Below the pieces are notes generated by a model. It was not told the DNA's origin, did no database searches, and worked only from the letters and a program-made list of their open reading frames with translations. A stretch of 63,758 bases of DNA. It comes from Ammoniphilus sp. CFH 90114 (GTDB taxonomy: Bacteria > Bacillota > Bacilli > Aneurinibacillales > RAOX-1). A program made the translations under genes and the position numbers. Positions 51,347 through 61,186 of this stretch are shown here, in pieces. The stretch is taken from NCBI RefSeq assembly GCF_004123195.1, contig NZ_SDLI01000001.1, forward strand, positions 234,374-298,131. Direction: 5' to 3'. The stretch's first letter is position 1; every line of letters starts with the position of its first letter.

Positions 51347-52759
51347 TTATATAAACTTGCGATGGACTTTTTCACCATCATAGGAGAAAAGAACGTTTCT
51401 CTCTTCTAATTTTGTTTCAATATGGACCGATCTACCCCATAAGTGGTAAACGTAAGGAAGGGTCTTTTCAAGATAGCGTATATCTAGTTCTACCCCCTCG
51501 TAATGATGACGTAAATACAGCTCCCGATCAGCATGGACAACGGTAATGTAAGGGAATCCTCCATTCATGCGGCTATCTACTAGAGTATCTCTTACTTTTT
51601 CCCACTCGGTGCCATTAACGACATACTCGTTACCCATCTTGCCAAACGTGTACATATCCATCTCTTTAACAAGATCATGGGTTAAGTAATTTCGAATAAA
51701 ACTCACATCAGATTCCAGTTCTCTAACTTCAAACATGTGGTCACGGCCGAAGCGCTTTTCAATATCCTCAAACATTTTCAGTCCTAGATAGTAAGGATTC
51801 AACTGAGTGGTAGAGGGTTGGATGACGGATGCGTTTAACTTTGCAAATTCGATCGTCTCTACATCCGATAAATCCATTTCTCTTAGAATTCGCGTATGCC
51901 AGAAGGAAGCCCAACCTTCATTCATGATCTTGGTTTCAATCTGTGGCCAGAAATATTGCATCTCATCCCTTACAATAGTGAGAATATCTCGCTGCCAATC
52001 CTCAAGCTGTTGGTTGTGATTCATAATAAACAGCAAGAGATCCTTTTCCGGATCCATAACCTGGCTACTTGAATTCTCAGCCTTCTGTGCTCGGTGGTCT
52101 CTTAGCATATCCTTAATGGACTTGTACCCAGTGGAAGAACCACCTGCTGCAACTGAACTACTTGCAGTAAAATGTTCGTCCCCTACTGCAGGTTCTAAAT
52201 CCCACAAGTCCTCATAAGGAAGTAATGTTCTTGATTTTGTATTTTTATCTTTAGTTGGAGCTTTTTTTATCCTGTCTGCATAAGGGTCAATGTGTTCCGA
52301 GATCGCCATAGCAGCATCTAAGAAAGCTTCCACCTTGGAACGTCCATATTTCTTTTCATACTGTCTGATTCGGTCAGCACTTGCGGCCATGCTATCCACC
52401 ATATTGCGATTAGTGTGAGCAAAATGAGCATTATTCTTAAAGAAATCACAATGAGCTAAGACATGAGCCACGATGAGCTTATTTTGAATAAGCGTATTAG
52501 AATCTAGTAGAAAAGCGTAGCACGGATTTGAGTTGATCACTAGTTCATAGATTTTGCTCATCCCCAGATCGTACTGAAGTTTCATCTTATGAAATGATTT
52601 TCCAAAACTCCAGTGATTGTAGCGCGTAGGCATGCCATAGGCACCAAAAGTATAAATGATTTCTGGTGGGCAAATTTCATAGCGCATAGGAAAAAAGTCT
52701 AATCCAAATCCCTTTGCAATTTCCGTAATTTCCTCAATGGCTTGAGTTAATTTCTCCAT
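51347..52759 (-). CDS. spoVR: SpoVR family stage V sporulation protein
   Basis: 470 residues, the usual length of Bacillus SpoVR. Characteristic blocks: [63 protein letters not shown] and [15 protein letters not shown]. SpoVR is needed for normal spore cortex; the E. coli relative is YcgB. Starts 1 base after yhbH, in the conserved order prkA-yhbH-spoVR, and so probably acts with the PrkA kinase. Confidence 0.95.
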   Translation of the reverse strand: MEKLTQAIEEITEIAKGFGLDFFPMRYEICPPEIIYTFGAYGMPTRYNHWSFGKSFHKMKLQYDLGMSKIYELVINSNPCYAFLLDSNTLIQNKLIVAHVLAHCDFFKNNAHFAHTNRNMVDSMAASADRIRQYEKKYGRSKVEAFLDAAMAISEHIDPYADRIKKAPTKDKNTKSRTLLPYEDLWDLEPAVGDEHFTASSSVAAGGSSTGYKSIKDMLRDHRAQKAENSSSQVMDPEKDLLLFIMNHNQQLEDWQRDILTIVRDEMQYFWPQIETKIMNEGWASFWHTRILREMDLSDVETIEFAKLNASVIQPSTTQLNPYYLGLKMFEDIEKRFGRDHMFEVRELESDVSFIRNYLTHDLVKEMDMYTFGKMGNEYVVNGTEWEKVRDTLVDSRMNGGFPYITVVHADRELYLRHHYEGVELDIRYLEKTLPYVYHLWGRSVHIETKLEERNVLFSYDGEKVHRKFI

Positions 52760-52760
52760 A

Positions 52761-53924
52761 TTAACTAATCAGCTCCTCTTCCACGGATTCAGAGAAAAAG
52801 GTGGTAAGTGCTTTTAATATATCCTTTCTCTCATAAATCACAGACGTCCGGAGTTTAGGGTGGTTAATGCTTTTAAACACATCCCCTAAGGTAGACATAC
52901 GATGGTGTTGATTGATTTCTCCATAAGCAAAGAAGTTTGTCACTTCCATCATCTTTTGTATAATCTGGGTACACTCATCATTATCTGACGGCAGATTATC
53001 TCCGTCGGAAAAGTGAATGGGGTAAATGTTGTATCGACTTGGTGAGTACTTTGTTCGAATTAACTCCATTGCTAATTTATATGCAGAGGAACAGACCGTT
53101 CCGCCCATTTCGCCTTTGGTAAAGAAATGTTCTTCGGATACAATTTTAGCGTGGGTATGGTGAGCAATGAATACAATTTCCACGTTCTTGTAGTTTTGTC
53201 GGAGAAACCTAGAAATCCAGAAGAAGGTCGTTCTTGCGATATCCTTCTCAAATCTCCCCATGCTTCCGCTTGTATCCATCATACACAATACAACAGCTTG
53301 TGAATGAGGGATCTTTACTTCATTCCAAGTTTTAAAACGTAGGTCATCTTCAAGAATCTTTCCAAGACCTTGGCCTCCTTCTTGGATATTTCGCTTAATG
53401 GCTTGCAGAATGGTGCGCTTTTTGTCTAGATTACCCATAATCCCTTTTTTGCGTATATCGTTAAACTCGATGCTGTCTACGACAACTTCTGCATGCTCTT
53501 TTTTGTCCAGATGTGGGAGTTTGAGTCGGGAGAATAATTGGCCTTCTACTTCTTCTAGAGTAACTTCTGTCTCGAAGTAATCCACTCCGGGTTGATCCCC
53601 TGCACCTGCTCCTTGTCCTGGGCCTTGCTGTTTAGGTTCACCGTCTTTGGCAACGACATCGCCTTTTTTCGTATTCCCTTCACCCGTACCAACATGATTC
53701 TGCCTGCGGTAGTTATAGCGGAAGCGAAATTCATCAAGAGAGCGGATGGGAATTTTGACAATGTTTTTTCCATTGGAGGTAAGGACGCCTTCTTCTGCAA
53801 CGAGATCTGCCAGATTGTTCTTTAAGGCTTCTTTTACCTTTTCGCGATGGCGGGTTTGGTCTTCATGTCCCTTGCGGTGAAGTGACCAATCTTCTTGCGA
53901 AACAATAAATAAAGAATCATTCAT
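52761..53924 (-). CDS. yhbH: Sporulation protein YhbH (DUF444, VWA-like)
   Basis: 387 residues from the second ATG (53924), which has a GTGG-AAAAGG ribosome site and matches the usual N-terminus [18 protein letters not shown]; a TTG 42 bases earlier lies in a hairpin. Gly/Lys-rich linker near residues 90-125 and a von Willebrand A-like C-terminal half with [20 protein letters not shown] (MIDAS DxSxS). Partner of PrkA, homologous to E. coli YeaH. Confidence 0.93.
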   Translation of the reverse strand: MNDSLFIVSQEDWSLHRKGHEDQTRHREKVKEALKNNLADLVAEEGVLTSNGKNIVKIPIRSLDEFRFRYNYRRQNHVGTGEGNTKKGDVVAKDGEPKQQGPGQGAGAGDQPGVDYFETEVTLEEVEGQLFSRLKLPHLDKKEHAEVVVDSIEFNDIRKKGIMGNLDKKRTILQAIKRNIQEGGQGLGKILEDDLRFKTWNEVKIPHSQAVVLCMMDTSGSMGRFEKDIARTTFFWISRFLRQNYKNVEIVFIAHHTHAKIVSEEHFFTKGEMGGTVCSSAYKLAMELIRTKYSPSRYNIYPIHFSDGDNLPSDNDECTQIIQKMMEVTNFFAYGEINQHHRMSTLGDVFKSINHPKLRTSVIYERKDILKALTTFFSESVEEELIS

Positions 53925-53956
53925 GCCTTTTCCACCAACTTTCCTAGCAAAAATAG

Positions 53957-53985
53957 CTGTGTTCAAGCGAAGAGCTTGAACACAG
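53957..53985 (-). terminator. Hairpin/attenuator between prkA and yhbH
   Basis: CTGTGTTCAAGC and GCTTGAACACAG form a perfect 12-bp stem around five bases. On the minus strand CTATTTTT follows. Likely a partial terminator lowering yhbH-spoVR relative to prkA. Confidence 0.75.
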
Positions 53986-54000
53986 TTTGTCTATATTGTT

Positions 54001-55896
54001 CTATCGATTCAGCAGACTTCCCGTATACTTAAGCAACTCATTAGAGCAATGTGGGCAATAACTATGCTCATCCATTAATCTAGCCGTCACTTCATTGACC
54101 TTCTTTAATTGCTGTTCATCAGGAGTCTTCGTTGACGTAGTAATCTTTACAACATCTTTGAGATCCGCAAAAAGCTTTTTCTCAATCGCTTCTCTTAAAC
54201 GGTCATGTGAATCATATTCAAATCTCTTTCCTTTTCTCGCATAACTAGAGAGGCGGATGAGAATTTCTTCACGGAAGGCTTTCTTCGCGTTCTCAGAGAT
54301 CCCGATTTGTTCTTCAATAGAACGCATTAATTGTTCATCCGGATCGACCTCCTCATCTGTGATCGGATCCGTTAATCTTTTTCCATGGCAGAATGCTTCT
54401 ACGTTGTCGAGATAATTGTTTAGCAATGTTTTTGCTGATTCTTCAAAAGAGTAAACAAAAGCCTTTTGTACTTCCTTCTTAGCAATTTCATCATACTCTC
54501 TTCGCGCAATTCCGATAAGATTCATGAAGTGCTCTTTTTCATCTAAAGTAATACTAGGGTGTGTATCTAAGCCATCCTTTAGAGCACGAAGGACATTAAG
54601 TGGATTGATGCAAGTCATCTCATTCTTGATTAGAGCGCTGGAAATACGATTAATGACATAGCGAGGATCAATCCCGGACATTCCTTCTTCAGCAAACTCA
54701 TTTTTAAGCTCTTTAAGGTCGGATGCACCAAAGTTTTCCATTTCTTCTCCGTCGTAGAGGCGCATCTTGGTAACTAGGTCTAGCCCTTGATTCTTTGATT
54801 CTTTTAACCTTGTCAAAACACTGAACATGGCAGCGGCTCTGAGGGCATGGGGAGCGATATGGACACTCTTCAAGTCACTTTGATTGACTAGCTTTTCGTA
54901 GATTCGCACTTCTTCTGATACCTTTAGGTTATAAGGAATTGGCATGACGATGATCCGTGAGTGCAAAGCTTCGTTTTTCTTATTATTAATGAAAGACTTA
55001 TATTCGGTTTCATTCGTATGGGCGACAACAAGCTCATCAGCTGAGATGAGGGCAAATCTTCCCGCTTTAAAATTACCCTCTTGAGTGAGGGATAAAAGAT
55101 TCCAAAGGAATTTCTCATCACACTTTAGCATCTCCTGGAATTCCATGAGTCCACGGTTTGCCTTATTTAATTCACCATCGAAGCGATAAGCACGCGGGTC
55201 TGATTCAGATCCATACTCCGCGATGGTAGAAAAATCAATGCTTCCGGTTAACTCAGAGATATCCTGAGATTTTGGATCGGATGGACTGAAAGTACCAATC
55301 CCTACGCGATCATCTTCGGAAAATATAATCCTTTTAATAGGGACGTTTCGGATTTCGCCTCTCCATTCCTCACGAAGCCTAAAACGGCACATAGGACAGA
55401 GGTTACCTTCAATTTTAATTCCGTATTCCTCTTCAAAGTGTGGACGAAGTCTCTCAGGAATAAGATGAAGGGGGTCTTCGTGCATAGGACAACCCTCAAT
55501 GGCGTAAACGGCTCCGGCATCTGTCCGGGAGAAATTCTCCATACCGCGTTTTAGTAAGTGAACAATAGTGGATTTCCCACCACTCACTGGTCCCATCAAT
55601 AGTAAAACTCTTTTTCTTACATCCAATCTACGAGCGGAGGAATGGAAGTAATCCTCTACTAATCTCTCGATAGCATCATCGAGACCAAACATGGTGTCAC
55701 TAAAAAACTTGTATTTCTTTGCTCCTGATTGCTCTTCTACACCGGCATTCATAATCATGTTATAGATACGAGAATGGGCCGTTTGGGCAATGGACGGATT
55801 TACTTTGACCATGTCTAAATACTCTTCAAAGCTACCCCTCCACTGTAAGTTGCTTTCCTCATTATGAAAGTCGTCTAGAAGATTTAAGATCCCCAT
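54001..55896 (-). CDS. prkA: PrkA serine protein kinase / AAA+ protein
   Basis: 631 residues, standard PrkA length. N-terminal AAA+ domain with Walker A MGPVSGGKST near residue 102 and Walker B-like ALISADELVV; a zinc-type C-P-M-C pair (NLCPMCRF); and a PrkA C-terminal domain ending in a CPHC motif. In Bacillus it is a sporulation protein; the E. coli homologue is YeaG. First gene of the leftward sporulation operon. SD GAAGGAG. Confidence 0.95.
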   Translation of the reverse strand: MGILNLLDDFHNEESNLQWRGSFEEYLDMVKVNPSIAQTAHSRIYNMIMNAGVEEQSGAKKYKFFSDTMFGLDDAIERLVEDYFHSSARRLDVRKRVLLLMGPVSGGKSTIVHLLKRGMENFSRTDAGAVYAIEGCPMHEDPLHLIPERLRPHFEEEYGIKIEGNLCPMCRFRLREEWRGEIRNVPIKRIIFSEDDRVGIGTFSPSDPKSQDISELTGSIDFSTIAEYGSESDPRAYRFDGELNKANRGLMEFQEMLKCDEKFLWNLLSLTQEGNFKAGRFALISADELVVAHTNETEYKSFINNKKNEALHSRIIVMPIPYNLKVSEEVRIYEKLVNQSDLKSVHIAPHALRAAAMFSVLTRLKESKNQGLDLVTKMRLYDGEEMENFGASDLKELKNEFAEEGMSGIDPRYVINRISSALIKNEMTCINPLNVLRALKDGLDTHPSITLDEKEHFMNLIGIARREYDEIAKKEVQKAFVYSFEESAKTLLNNYLDNVEAFCHGKRLTDPITDEEVDPDEQLMRSIEEQIGISENAKKAFREEILIRLSSYARKGKRFEYDSHDRLREAIEKKLFADLKDVVKITTSTKTPDEQQLKKVNEVTARLMDEHSYCPHCSNELLKYTGSLLNR

Positions 55897-56057
55897 GGTG
55901 TTGCTCCTTCCTTCTTATAAATTAATGTGGTTTTCTCCTGTCTCATCATGAAGTACTTGAAATTAGTATCATTGTTGACCAAAATATCGAGTTATAATCG
56001 TGAATTTTCTCAACTTTTCCACATGAAGGATATTTCCTGTAAAGAAAAATACAAAGA

Positions 56058-56114
56058 TTGTAAAGAGTGGGGATTGTTATTATAATAGAGTTACGTTAGT
56101 GAAGCGCTTTCATT
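56058..56114 (+). promoter_or_regulatory. Sigma-A-like promoter and cre-like site for the CoA-transferase operon
   Basis: TTGTAA and a perfect TATAAT are 17 bases apart (56058-56086). Just after the expected start lies GTGAAGCGCTTTCATT (56099-56114), which matches the right half of the CcpA cre consensus and is one base short in the left half. Suggests carbon catabolite repression by roadblock. Inferred. Confidence 0.55.
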
Positions 56115-56166
56115 TTATTATCGTGATGAGAAAGAAAAGCTGTCAGCAGGAAGGAGAGGTCATTAG

Positions 56167-56868
56167 GTGAAAAAAGGAAAACAATTGGATAACATATCAG
56201 AGGTGCTTAGCAAAGTACAAGATGGCTCAACATTGATTGTTGGTGGATTTGGCTTGTGTGGAATTCCTGAGAAGGCCATTCTTGCCTTAAGAGATTTGGG
56301 AGTCAAAGACTTGACGGTTGTGAGTAACAATTGTGGAGTGGATGACTGGGGATTAGGTTTGTTGCTAGCAAACAAGCAAATTAAGAAGATGATGGCTTCT
56401 TATGTTGGAGAAAATAAAATTTTTGAGCAGCAATTTCTCAGTGGAGAGTTAGAAGTGGAATTAATCCCACAAGGTACCTTAGCCGAACGGATGCGTGCAG
56501 GAGGAGCTGGAATTCCTGCTTTTTATACAGCAACAGGTGTTGGAACCTTGGTGGCTGAAGGGAAAGAACATAAAGAGTTTGATGGTCGAACCTACATAAT
56601 GGAAAGAGGAATTGTTGGAGACTTTGCCCTTGTGAAGGCTTGGAAGGCCGACCCGTTAGGGAATCTTGTTTTCCGTAAGACATCGCGTAATTTCAACCCA
56701 CTAGCTGCTATGGCTGGGAAGATAACCATTGCAGAAGTAGAGGAAATGGTGGAAGTTGGAGAACTAGATCCAGACGAAATTCATACGCCTGGAATCTATG
56801 TACAACATGTTTTCTTGGGAACAAATTATGAAAAACGGATCGAACGACGTACGGTAGCCCAAGCGTAA
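56167..56868 (+). CDS. scoA: 3-oxoacid CoA-transferase subunit A
   Basis: 233 residues, GTG start with GGAAGGAGAGG. Contains the family I CoA-transferase alpha signature [11 protein letters not shown] (near residue 25), [19 protein letters not shown] and [18 protein letters not shown]. Together with subunit B it transfers CoA between succinyl-CoA and acetoacetate or related acids, in ketone-body/short-chain acid use in the cytosol. 17 bases before subunit B. Substrate could also be butyrate/acetate; succinyl is the usual Bacillus form. Confidence 0.92.
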   Translation: MKKGKQLDNISEVLSKVQDGSTLIVGGFGLCGIPEKAILALRDLGVKDLTVVSNNCGVDDWGLGLLLANKQIKKMMASYVGENKIFEQQFLSGELEVELIPQGTLAERMRAGGAGIPAFYTATGVGTLVAEGKEHKEFDGRTYIMERGIVGDFALVKAWKADPLGNLVFRKTSRNFNPLAAMAGKITIAEVEEMVEVGELDPDEIHTPGIYVQHVFLGTNYEKRIERRTVAQA

Positions 56869-56885
56869 GGAAAGGAGAATTTTTT

Positions 56886-57527
56886 ATGAAGGATGGACGT
56901 AAGCTCATCGTCACTAGAGCGGCTAAAGAGATAAAGGACGGTATGAATGTAAATCTTGGGATAGGTTTACCTACTTTGCTTGCTAACGAAATACCGTCTG
57001 ATTATAACGTATTACTCCAATCAGAGAATGGGCTCTTAGGAATTGGCCCTTATCCGTCAGAGGATCAAGTGGACCCCGATCTCATTAACGCAGGTAAGGA
57101 AACGGTTACAGCGGTAGTTGGGGCATCTTACTTTGATAGTGCAGAATCCTTTGCCATGATCCGTGGAGGTCATATTGACTTGGCGATCCTTGGAGGAATG
57201 GAGGTATCCGAGACAGGAGATCTAGCGAACTGGATGATTCCGGGGAAGATGATTAAGGGAATGGGCGGAGCTATGGATCTCGTGCATGGAGCTAAGCGAG
57301 TCGTTGTGATCATGGAGCATGTGAACAAACATGGTGAATCGAAGATCAAGAAGGAATGCAGCCTGCCGCTAACTGGAAAGGGAGTCGTTCACCGGTTGAT
57401 CACTGAGCTAGCTATTTTTGATTTTACCGATAAAGGTATGGTACTGATTGAAACTCAACCGGGTGTTACTGTGGAAGAAGTAAAGCAAAAAACAGAAGCA
57501 CAGTTTTCGGTTAGTGAAGGGCTTTAA
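56886..57527 (+). CDS. scoB: 3-oxoacid CoA-transferase subunit B
   Basis: 213 residues. Catalytic-glutamate motif [14 protein letters not shown] (Glu near residue 49), [14 protein letters not shown] and [19 protein letters not shown] typify the beta subunit. SD AAGGAGAA. Co-transcribed with subunit A and closed by a strong terminator. Confidence 0.92.
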   Translation: MKDGRKLIVTRAAKEIKDGMNVNLGIGLPTLLANEIPSDYNVLLQSENGLLGIGPYPSEDQVDPDLINAGKETVTAVVGASYFDSAESFAMIRGGHIDLAILGGMEVSETGDLANWMIPGKMIKGMGGAMDLVHGAKRVVVIMEHVNKHGESKIKKECSLPLTGKGVVHRLITELAIFDFTDKGMVLIETQPGVTVEEVKQKTEAQFSVSEGL

Positions 57528-57550
57528 TTAATTGTTTTTTAAAGAAAAAA

Positions 57551-57581
57551 AAGAACCGGAACTCATGGAGTTCCGGTTCTT
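57551..57581. terminator. Terminator after scoB
   Basis: AAGAACCGGAACTC and GAGTTCCGGTTCTT are perfect 14-bp arms around ATG. Preceded by an A run, so strongest on the minus strand, but TTCTT also follows on the plus strand. Confidence 0.85.
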
Positions 57582-57667
57582 CTGCGTCTACATTTGTATA
57601 AACTTTGTAGACAGAACAAGGAAAACTTATAGCCTTATGCTCTTTTAAGTTTTCTTGTATGTAAGAA

Positions 57668-57793
57668 TTAATGCTGGAATAGGCTTGCAATCGTAAAGAT
57701 AACTGCAACGAGTAAGAAGAATCCAAACGATACGCCGAAACCTATGACGTTATCCACGATATCATCTTGCTTTAAATCTCTTTTGTGTTCCAT
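57668..57793 (-). CDS. YqzM-like small membrane protein
   Basis: 41 residues: MEHKRDLKQDDIVDNVIGFG then one membrane helix VSFGFFLLVAVIFTIASLF. The D-x-V-x-G-F-G-V-S-F-G-F-F pattern matches the YqzM family of Bacillus. SD GGAGGTG 9 bases upstream. Function unknown. Confidence 0.7.
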   Translation of the reverse strand: MEHKRDLKQDDIVDNVIGFGVSFGFFLLVAVIFTIASLFQH

Positions 57794-57882
57794 GGCTCTT
57801 CACCTCCATCTTCACCCTTCATCTTACCACATAACTTTAGTATGTGGTAAATGAATTTGTGACATGCTTATGACTAAAAAGT

Positions 57883-58419
57883 TTAAGGAATGGAGATCAG
57901 CTGTTTCACGATCTCTTCAATCTCTTCTTTAGAATGTAGGCCTGTAGCTACTTTCACCACGTTTTGGTGGCGATCTAGAAAGAAGGTGTTTGGGATGGCC
58001 ATGACTTGATAGGACTTCACGACAGAGCCATCCGAATCGAGAAGAACGGGGAAAGTAAAGTCATAGTGTTCAGCAAAGGCTTTAGCATTTGCTAGTTTGT
58101 CGTTCACCGCCACATTAACTGCCCAGATCTCAATATCCTCTTGATATTGTTCGTAAAGACTAGTTAGTATAGGAGCTTCAAGGCGGCAGGGACCGCACCA
58201 AGAAGCCCAAAAATTGATGATGACCGGTTTTTGTAATTTGTCTAATGTATAAGTCTTGCCATCTAGTCCTTTAAGCTCAAAAAGGGGAGCAGAAAACCCG
58301 GCTTCTGGACGGCGCTCCTTGTTTTCCGACTGCCCAACGCTGCTATGATTTAGGTTTCCATACAAAGCTAAGCTGGCAAAGAGAATAATGATCGCTACTA
58401 TTACGATGTTGCGTTTCAC
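57883..58419 (-). CDS. Membrane-anchored thioredoxin-like thiol-disulfide oxidoreductase (ResA/TlpA type)
   Basis: 178 residues. N-terminal signal anchor (residues 5-20), extracytoplasmic thioredoxin fold, active site WASWCGPCR with C75 and C78, cis-Pro region MAIPNTFFLD. Reduces disulfides outside the membrane, for example in cytochrome c maturation or spore development, with electrons from CcdA. It is 26 bases downstream of the ccdA gene, the expected partner. GTG start with AAAGGTGAG. Confidence 0.9.
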   Translation of the reverse strand: MKRNIVIVAIIILFASLALYGNLNHSSVGQSENKERRPEAGFSAPLFELKGLDGKTYTLDKLQKPVIINFWASWCGPCRLEAPILTSLYEQYQEDIEIWAVNVAVNDKLANAKAFAEHYDFTFPVLLDSDGSVVKSYQVMAIPNTFFLDRHQNVVKVATGLHSKEEIEEIVKQLISIP

Positions 58420-58445
58420 GTGATCTCACCTTTCCCTGGTTTTCC

Positions 58446-59162
58446 CTAGAATCCAGTAAACCCTCCATAAATGGAGATAAGCCAGATGGTAATATCAGTC
58501 ATCTTATCCGTATAGAGAAGGATACCGAGCAGAATCATGATCGCACCGCCTACCTTCATCATTTTAGCCGAATGTCGGAGGATCCACTTCGTTCGTCCTA
58601 TAAAGAAAGACATAAGGATGAAAGGTAAAGCAAAACCGAGAGTATATGCAATAATGAGCGGTAAGCCTTGTGAAGGGTTACTCGCGCTTACAGCTAATAC
58701 AGCAGTGAGGATCGGGCCTACACAAGGAGTCCAGCCTGCAGCAAAAGACACCCCTACAAGAGTCGAGCCCAAATATCCTGCTGGTTTACTGGCAAATTCT
58801 AGTCTTTTTTCCCTCATGAATAGGGTCGGTTTAAACCATCCTAGCATAAAAAGACCCATAACAAAAATTAAGATTCCTCCCAATTGACGTATGAGCTCCT
58901 GGTATTCCCTGAAGATAGACCCAAGTAATGTAGCAGTCAATCCTAAGGAAATAAAGATGATGGAAAAGCCCAATACAAAGAAAAGGGTATGGACCATAGC
59001 CTTTCTAAGAACTACCGACCGGTCCTCCTTCAACTCAGAAACAGAAATACCGGTTATATAGGATAGATAGGATGGGTATAAAGGCAAGCAACATGGCGAA
59101 ATAAACGATAAGAATCCCGCACCGAGAGCTAACCAGATCGTGGGGTCAGCCGCTGTACTCAT
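58446..59162 (-). CDS. ccdA: CcdA-type cytochrome c biogenesis / thiol-reductant transporter
   Basis: 238 residues, six membrane spans. Conserved FISPCCLPLYPSYLSYITG (redox cysteine in the first span) and AAGWTPCVGPILTAVL (second redox cysteine). Passes electrons from cytosolic thioredoxin to extracytoplasmic partners such as the ResA-like protein encoded next. SD AAGGGAG. The symbol is by family; a paralogue may exist elsewhere. Confidence 0.9.
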   Translation of the reverse strand: MSTAADPTIWLALGAGFLSFISPCCLPLYPSYLSYITGISVSELKEDRSVVLRKAMVHTLFFVLGFSIIFISLGLTATLLGSIFREYQELIRQLGGILIFVMGLFMLGWFKPTLFMREKRLEFASKPAGYLGSTLVGVSFAAGWTPCVGPILTAVLAVSASNPSQGLPLIIAYTLGFALPFILMSFFIGRTKWILRHSAKMMKVGGAIMILLGILLYTDKMTDITIWLISIYGGFTGF

Positions 59163-59271
59163 AGATTCACTCCCTTAATATTAGAGTCCAGTTCCTTATA
59201 AATTCTATCATGAAATAATATCAGGGGAAAGGTAGATAAGGTGAACAAACAAAAGAAGGTGAATTATAAAC

Positions 59272-59307
59272 AAAAAAAACATCCCCTTATTGGCATATTT
59301 GGGGATG
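59272..59307 (-). terminator. Terminator of the glycerophosphodiesterase gene
   Basis: Minus strand CATCCCC...GGGGATG followed by eight Ts. Confidence 0.8.
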
Positions 59308-59347
59308 GAGGTGAAAATTGTTCCACGAGTAGCAATATTATTCTACT

Positions 59348-60076
59348 TCATTCTACATAGTTTCGAGCCTTTTCGGGATACATCGTAATTATTCCATCTA
59401 CACGACATTGAAAGGCAAGAGAGATGTCATCAGGAAGATTGGCGCCATAAGGACAAACTTGTAGTCCGTGAAGCCAACACTGGTGCACATATTCAGTAGT
59501 GATGATGTTTATAGGGGGATGAATGTACTCAGCACCGAGTTCCCGAGCCATCTTCCAAGGTTCTTCTAAGCGTCCAAAGTAAAGAAACCCTGTAGTTATT
59601 TGTCGATGGAGCTGTTTCGCACGTTCAATACTTTGTGGATTAAATGAAGATAGAATAACTCTGTCAAGTAGATCGTACTTGAGGACAAGTTGGATAATGG
59701 CTTCCTCCAAGTTTTCGGAGCGTATCAACAAGTTTTTCATCTCTATATTTAGAAGGATGGGGGAGGTTCTCGCTCTTAATAATACTTCATCGAGGGTTGG
59801 TATTCTTAAGTGAGAATAACGGGGGTGAAACCAGGCGCCCGCACTTAATTCCTTTAATTCTTTTAACGTAGAATGTTTCACAAGCCCTGTTCCATTGGTT
59901 GTTCGGTTCAAGCTCTCATCATGAATAACAACGGGATGTCCATCCTTAGAGAGTTGTACATCTAATTCTAAGCCATGAGCTCCCCTACGAATGGCCTCCT
60001 TGAAGGCGGGCATCGTATTCTCAGGATAGATATGGGATGCACCCCTATGGGCAAAGATCTTAGGACTTAAGTTCAT
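59348..60076 (-). CDS. Glycerophosphodiester phosphodiesterase (cytosolic, UgpQ/YqiK-like)
   Basis: 242 residues from ATG 60076 (SD GGGAG; the GTG 12 bases upstream is inside the SD). GDPD motifs: AHRGASHIYPENT (H10, R11, E19), ELDVQ (E37, D39) and VIHDES (H52). TIM-barrel enzyme that hydrolyses glycerophosphodiesters to glycerol 3-phosphate and alcohol, metal dependent. No signal peptide, so cytosolic. Single gene with its own terminator. Confidence 0.92.
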   Translation of the reverse strand: MNLSPKIFAHRGASHIYPENTMPAFKEAIRRGAHGLELDVQLSKDGHPVVIHDESLNRTTNGTGLVKHSTLKELKELSAGAWFHPRYSHLRIPTLDEVLLRARTSPILLNIEMKNLLIRSENLEEAIIQLVLKYDLLDRVILSSFNPQSIERAKQLHRQITTGFLYFGRLEEPWKMARELGAEYIHPPINIITTEYVHQCWLHGLQVCPYGANLPDDISLAFQCRVDGIITMYPEKARNYVE

Positions 60077-60243
60077 AGCTTCTCCCACCTGTGAGAAATA
60101 GGTTCCTATTGCATCTTATGCGATCCTTTCTATGCTATGCCACTCGGAAGGACTTCTGTTAGATGTTTAGTCAAGCATATTTTGAGTAATTATCGCCATT
60201 CTAAGAGTTAGAAAATCAAAAGCAAAAATAGGAGGTATATAGG

Positions 60244-60501
60244 ATGAAGCCACACTTAATGAGAAAATCTGAGTTTATCGGTAGTAAAGGAATTGTCGCC
60301 CAAAGTGACGTAGGGGCATTTGTTGTAAGAGAGGGAAATGAATATCAGCTAGGAGTAGAGATTGACGTGGATACGGTCGTCTTCCTAGATAAAACGGAAG
60401 ATAACGACAGAGTGCAAATGATGCTTGATAACGCTGTTTATGAGATAGAAGATATTCGGGAACGCTTTGTGGATTGCTTTCCTGAGGAAGGTCAGCAATA
60501 G
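60244..60501 (+). CDS. Hypothetical 85-residue protein
   Basis: Acidic, beta-rich N-terminus (GSKGIVAQSDVGAFVVREGNEYQLGVEIDVD) and helical C-terminus. SD TAGGAGGTA. Unrecognised; lies before the selenoprotein operon but with its own leader. Confidence 0.6.
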   Translation: MKPHLMRKSEFIGSKGIVAQSDVGAFVVREGNEYQLGVEIDVDTVVFLDKTEDNDRVQMMLDNAVYEIEDIRERFVDCFPEEGQQ

Positions 60502-60598
60502 GCAAGGGCTTCATAGGAAAGCGTCCAATGGCATGTTTTATAAGGTTTTCTTATTTATTTTATAAGTAAAATTTTACAATGAAATGTGTTAAATTGCT

Positions 60599-60627
60599 TT
60601 GTTATTTATAGGACAAGTTGGTATACT
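60599..60627 (+). promoter_or_regulatory. Sigma-A-like promoter of the selenoprotein operon
   Basis: TTGTTA and TATACT spaced by 17 bases, 36 bases before the peroxiredoxin start. Confidence 0.6.
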
Positions 60628-60662
60628 AGTTATGACTTTAATTATCAAAGGAGGGAATAAAC

Positions 60663-61163
60663 ATGCCAAAAGGTGCAACTGAAACCAAGACGCTTAAGGT
60701 TGGCGACAAGGCGCCAGACTTTACAGCTAAAGCACATGGCGGTCGTACAATTAACTTGAGCGACTACCAAGGCAAGCAAAACGTATTTATCGCTTTTTAT
60801 CCCCTAGATTGGACTCCTGTCTGAGGCGCGCAGATGCCTTCTTACGAGGACGATTTGTCTAAGTTTGAAGAGCTAGATACCCAGGTTCTGGGTATTAGTG
60901 TTGACTCTATTCCTAGCCATGAAGCATGGCAAAAGTCTATCGGCGGAATTACTTATCCGTTGGTATCTGACTTCTATCCACACGGAGAGATCTCCGAGAA
61001 GTTTGGCGTACTTCGTACAAAAGCGGATGAGCCAGCTTTTGGTGCTTCTGAACGTGCACTATTTATCATTGATAAAGAAGGTATTGTTCGTTTCATCGAT
61101 GTTCATCCAATTGGAGAACAACCTGATAACGAAGAATTATTTGAGATACTAAGAAAGCTATAA
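60663..61163 (+). CDS. Selenocysteine-containing peroxiredoxin (PrxU type)
   Basis: 166 residues if UGA 60822-60824 is read as selenocysteine (residue 54). The frame continues without a break: APDFTAKAHGGRTINLSDYQG, then FYPLDWTPV-U-GAQ, then ISVDSIPSHEAWQKSIGG and ERALFIIDKEGIVRFIDV. Standard peroxiredoxins have Cys exactly at this place (TPVC), so Sec replaces the peroxidatic cysteine. No second conserved Cys is seen, suggesting a one-Sec enzyme reduced by an external thiol. SD AAAGGAGGG. A GAGGC/GCCUU hairpin begins at the UGA. Removes hydroperoxides in the cytosol. Followed after 23 bases by another selenoprotein. Confidence 0.88.
60823..60841 (+). promoter_or_regulatory. Candidate SECIS hairpin of the peroxiredoxin
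   Basis: GAGGC (60823-60827) can pair with GCCTT (60836-60840) around an eight-base loop. Short and close to the UGA, as bacterial SECIS elements are, but not diagnostic by itself. Confidence 0.4.
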
Positions 61164-61186
61164 TCAGAGGTCAGGAGCTGAAGCTT

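Noticed and set aside
53398-53825. Plus-strand frames opposite yhbH
   Set aside because: Antisense shadows of a well-conserved gene.
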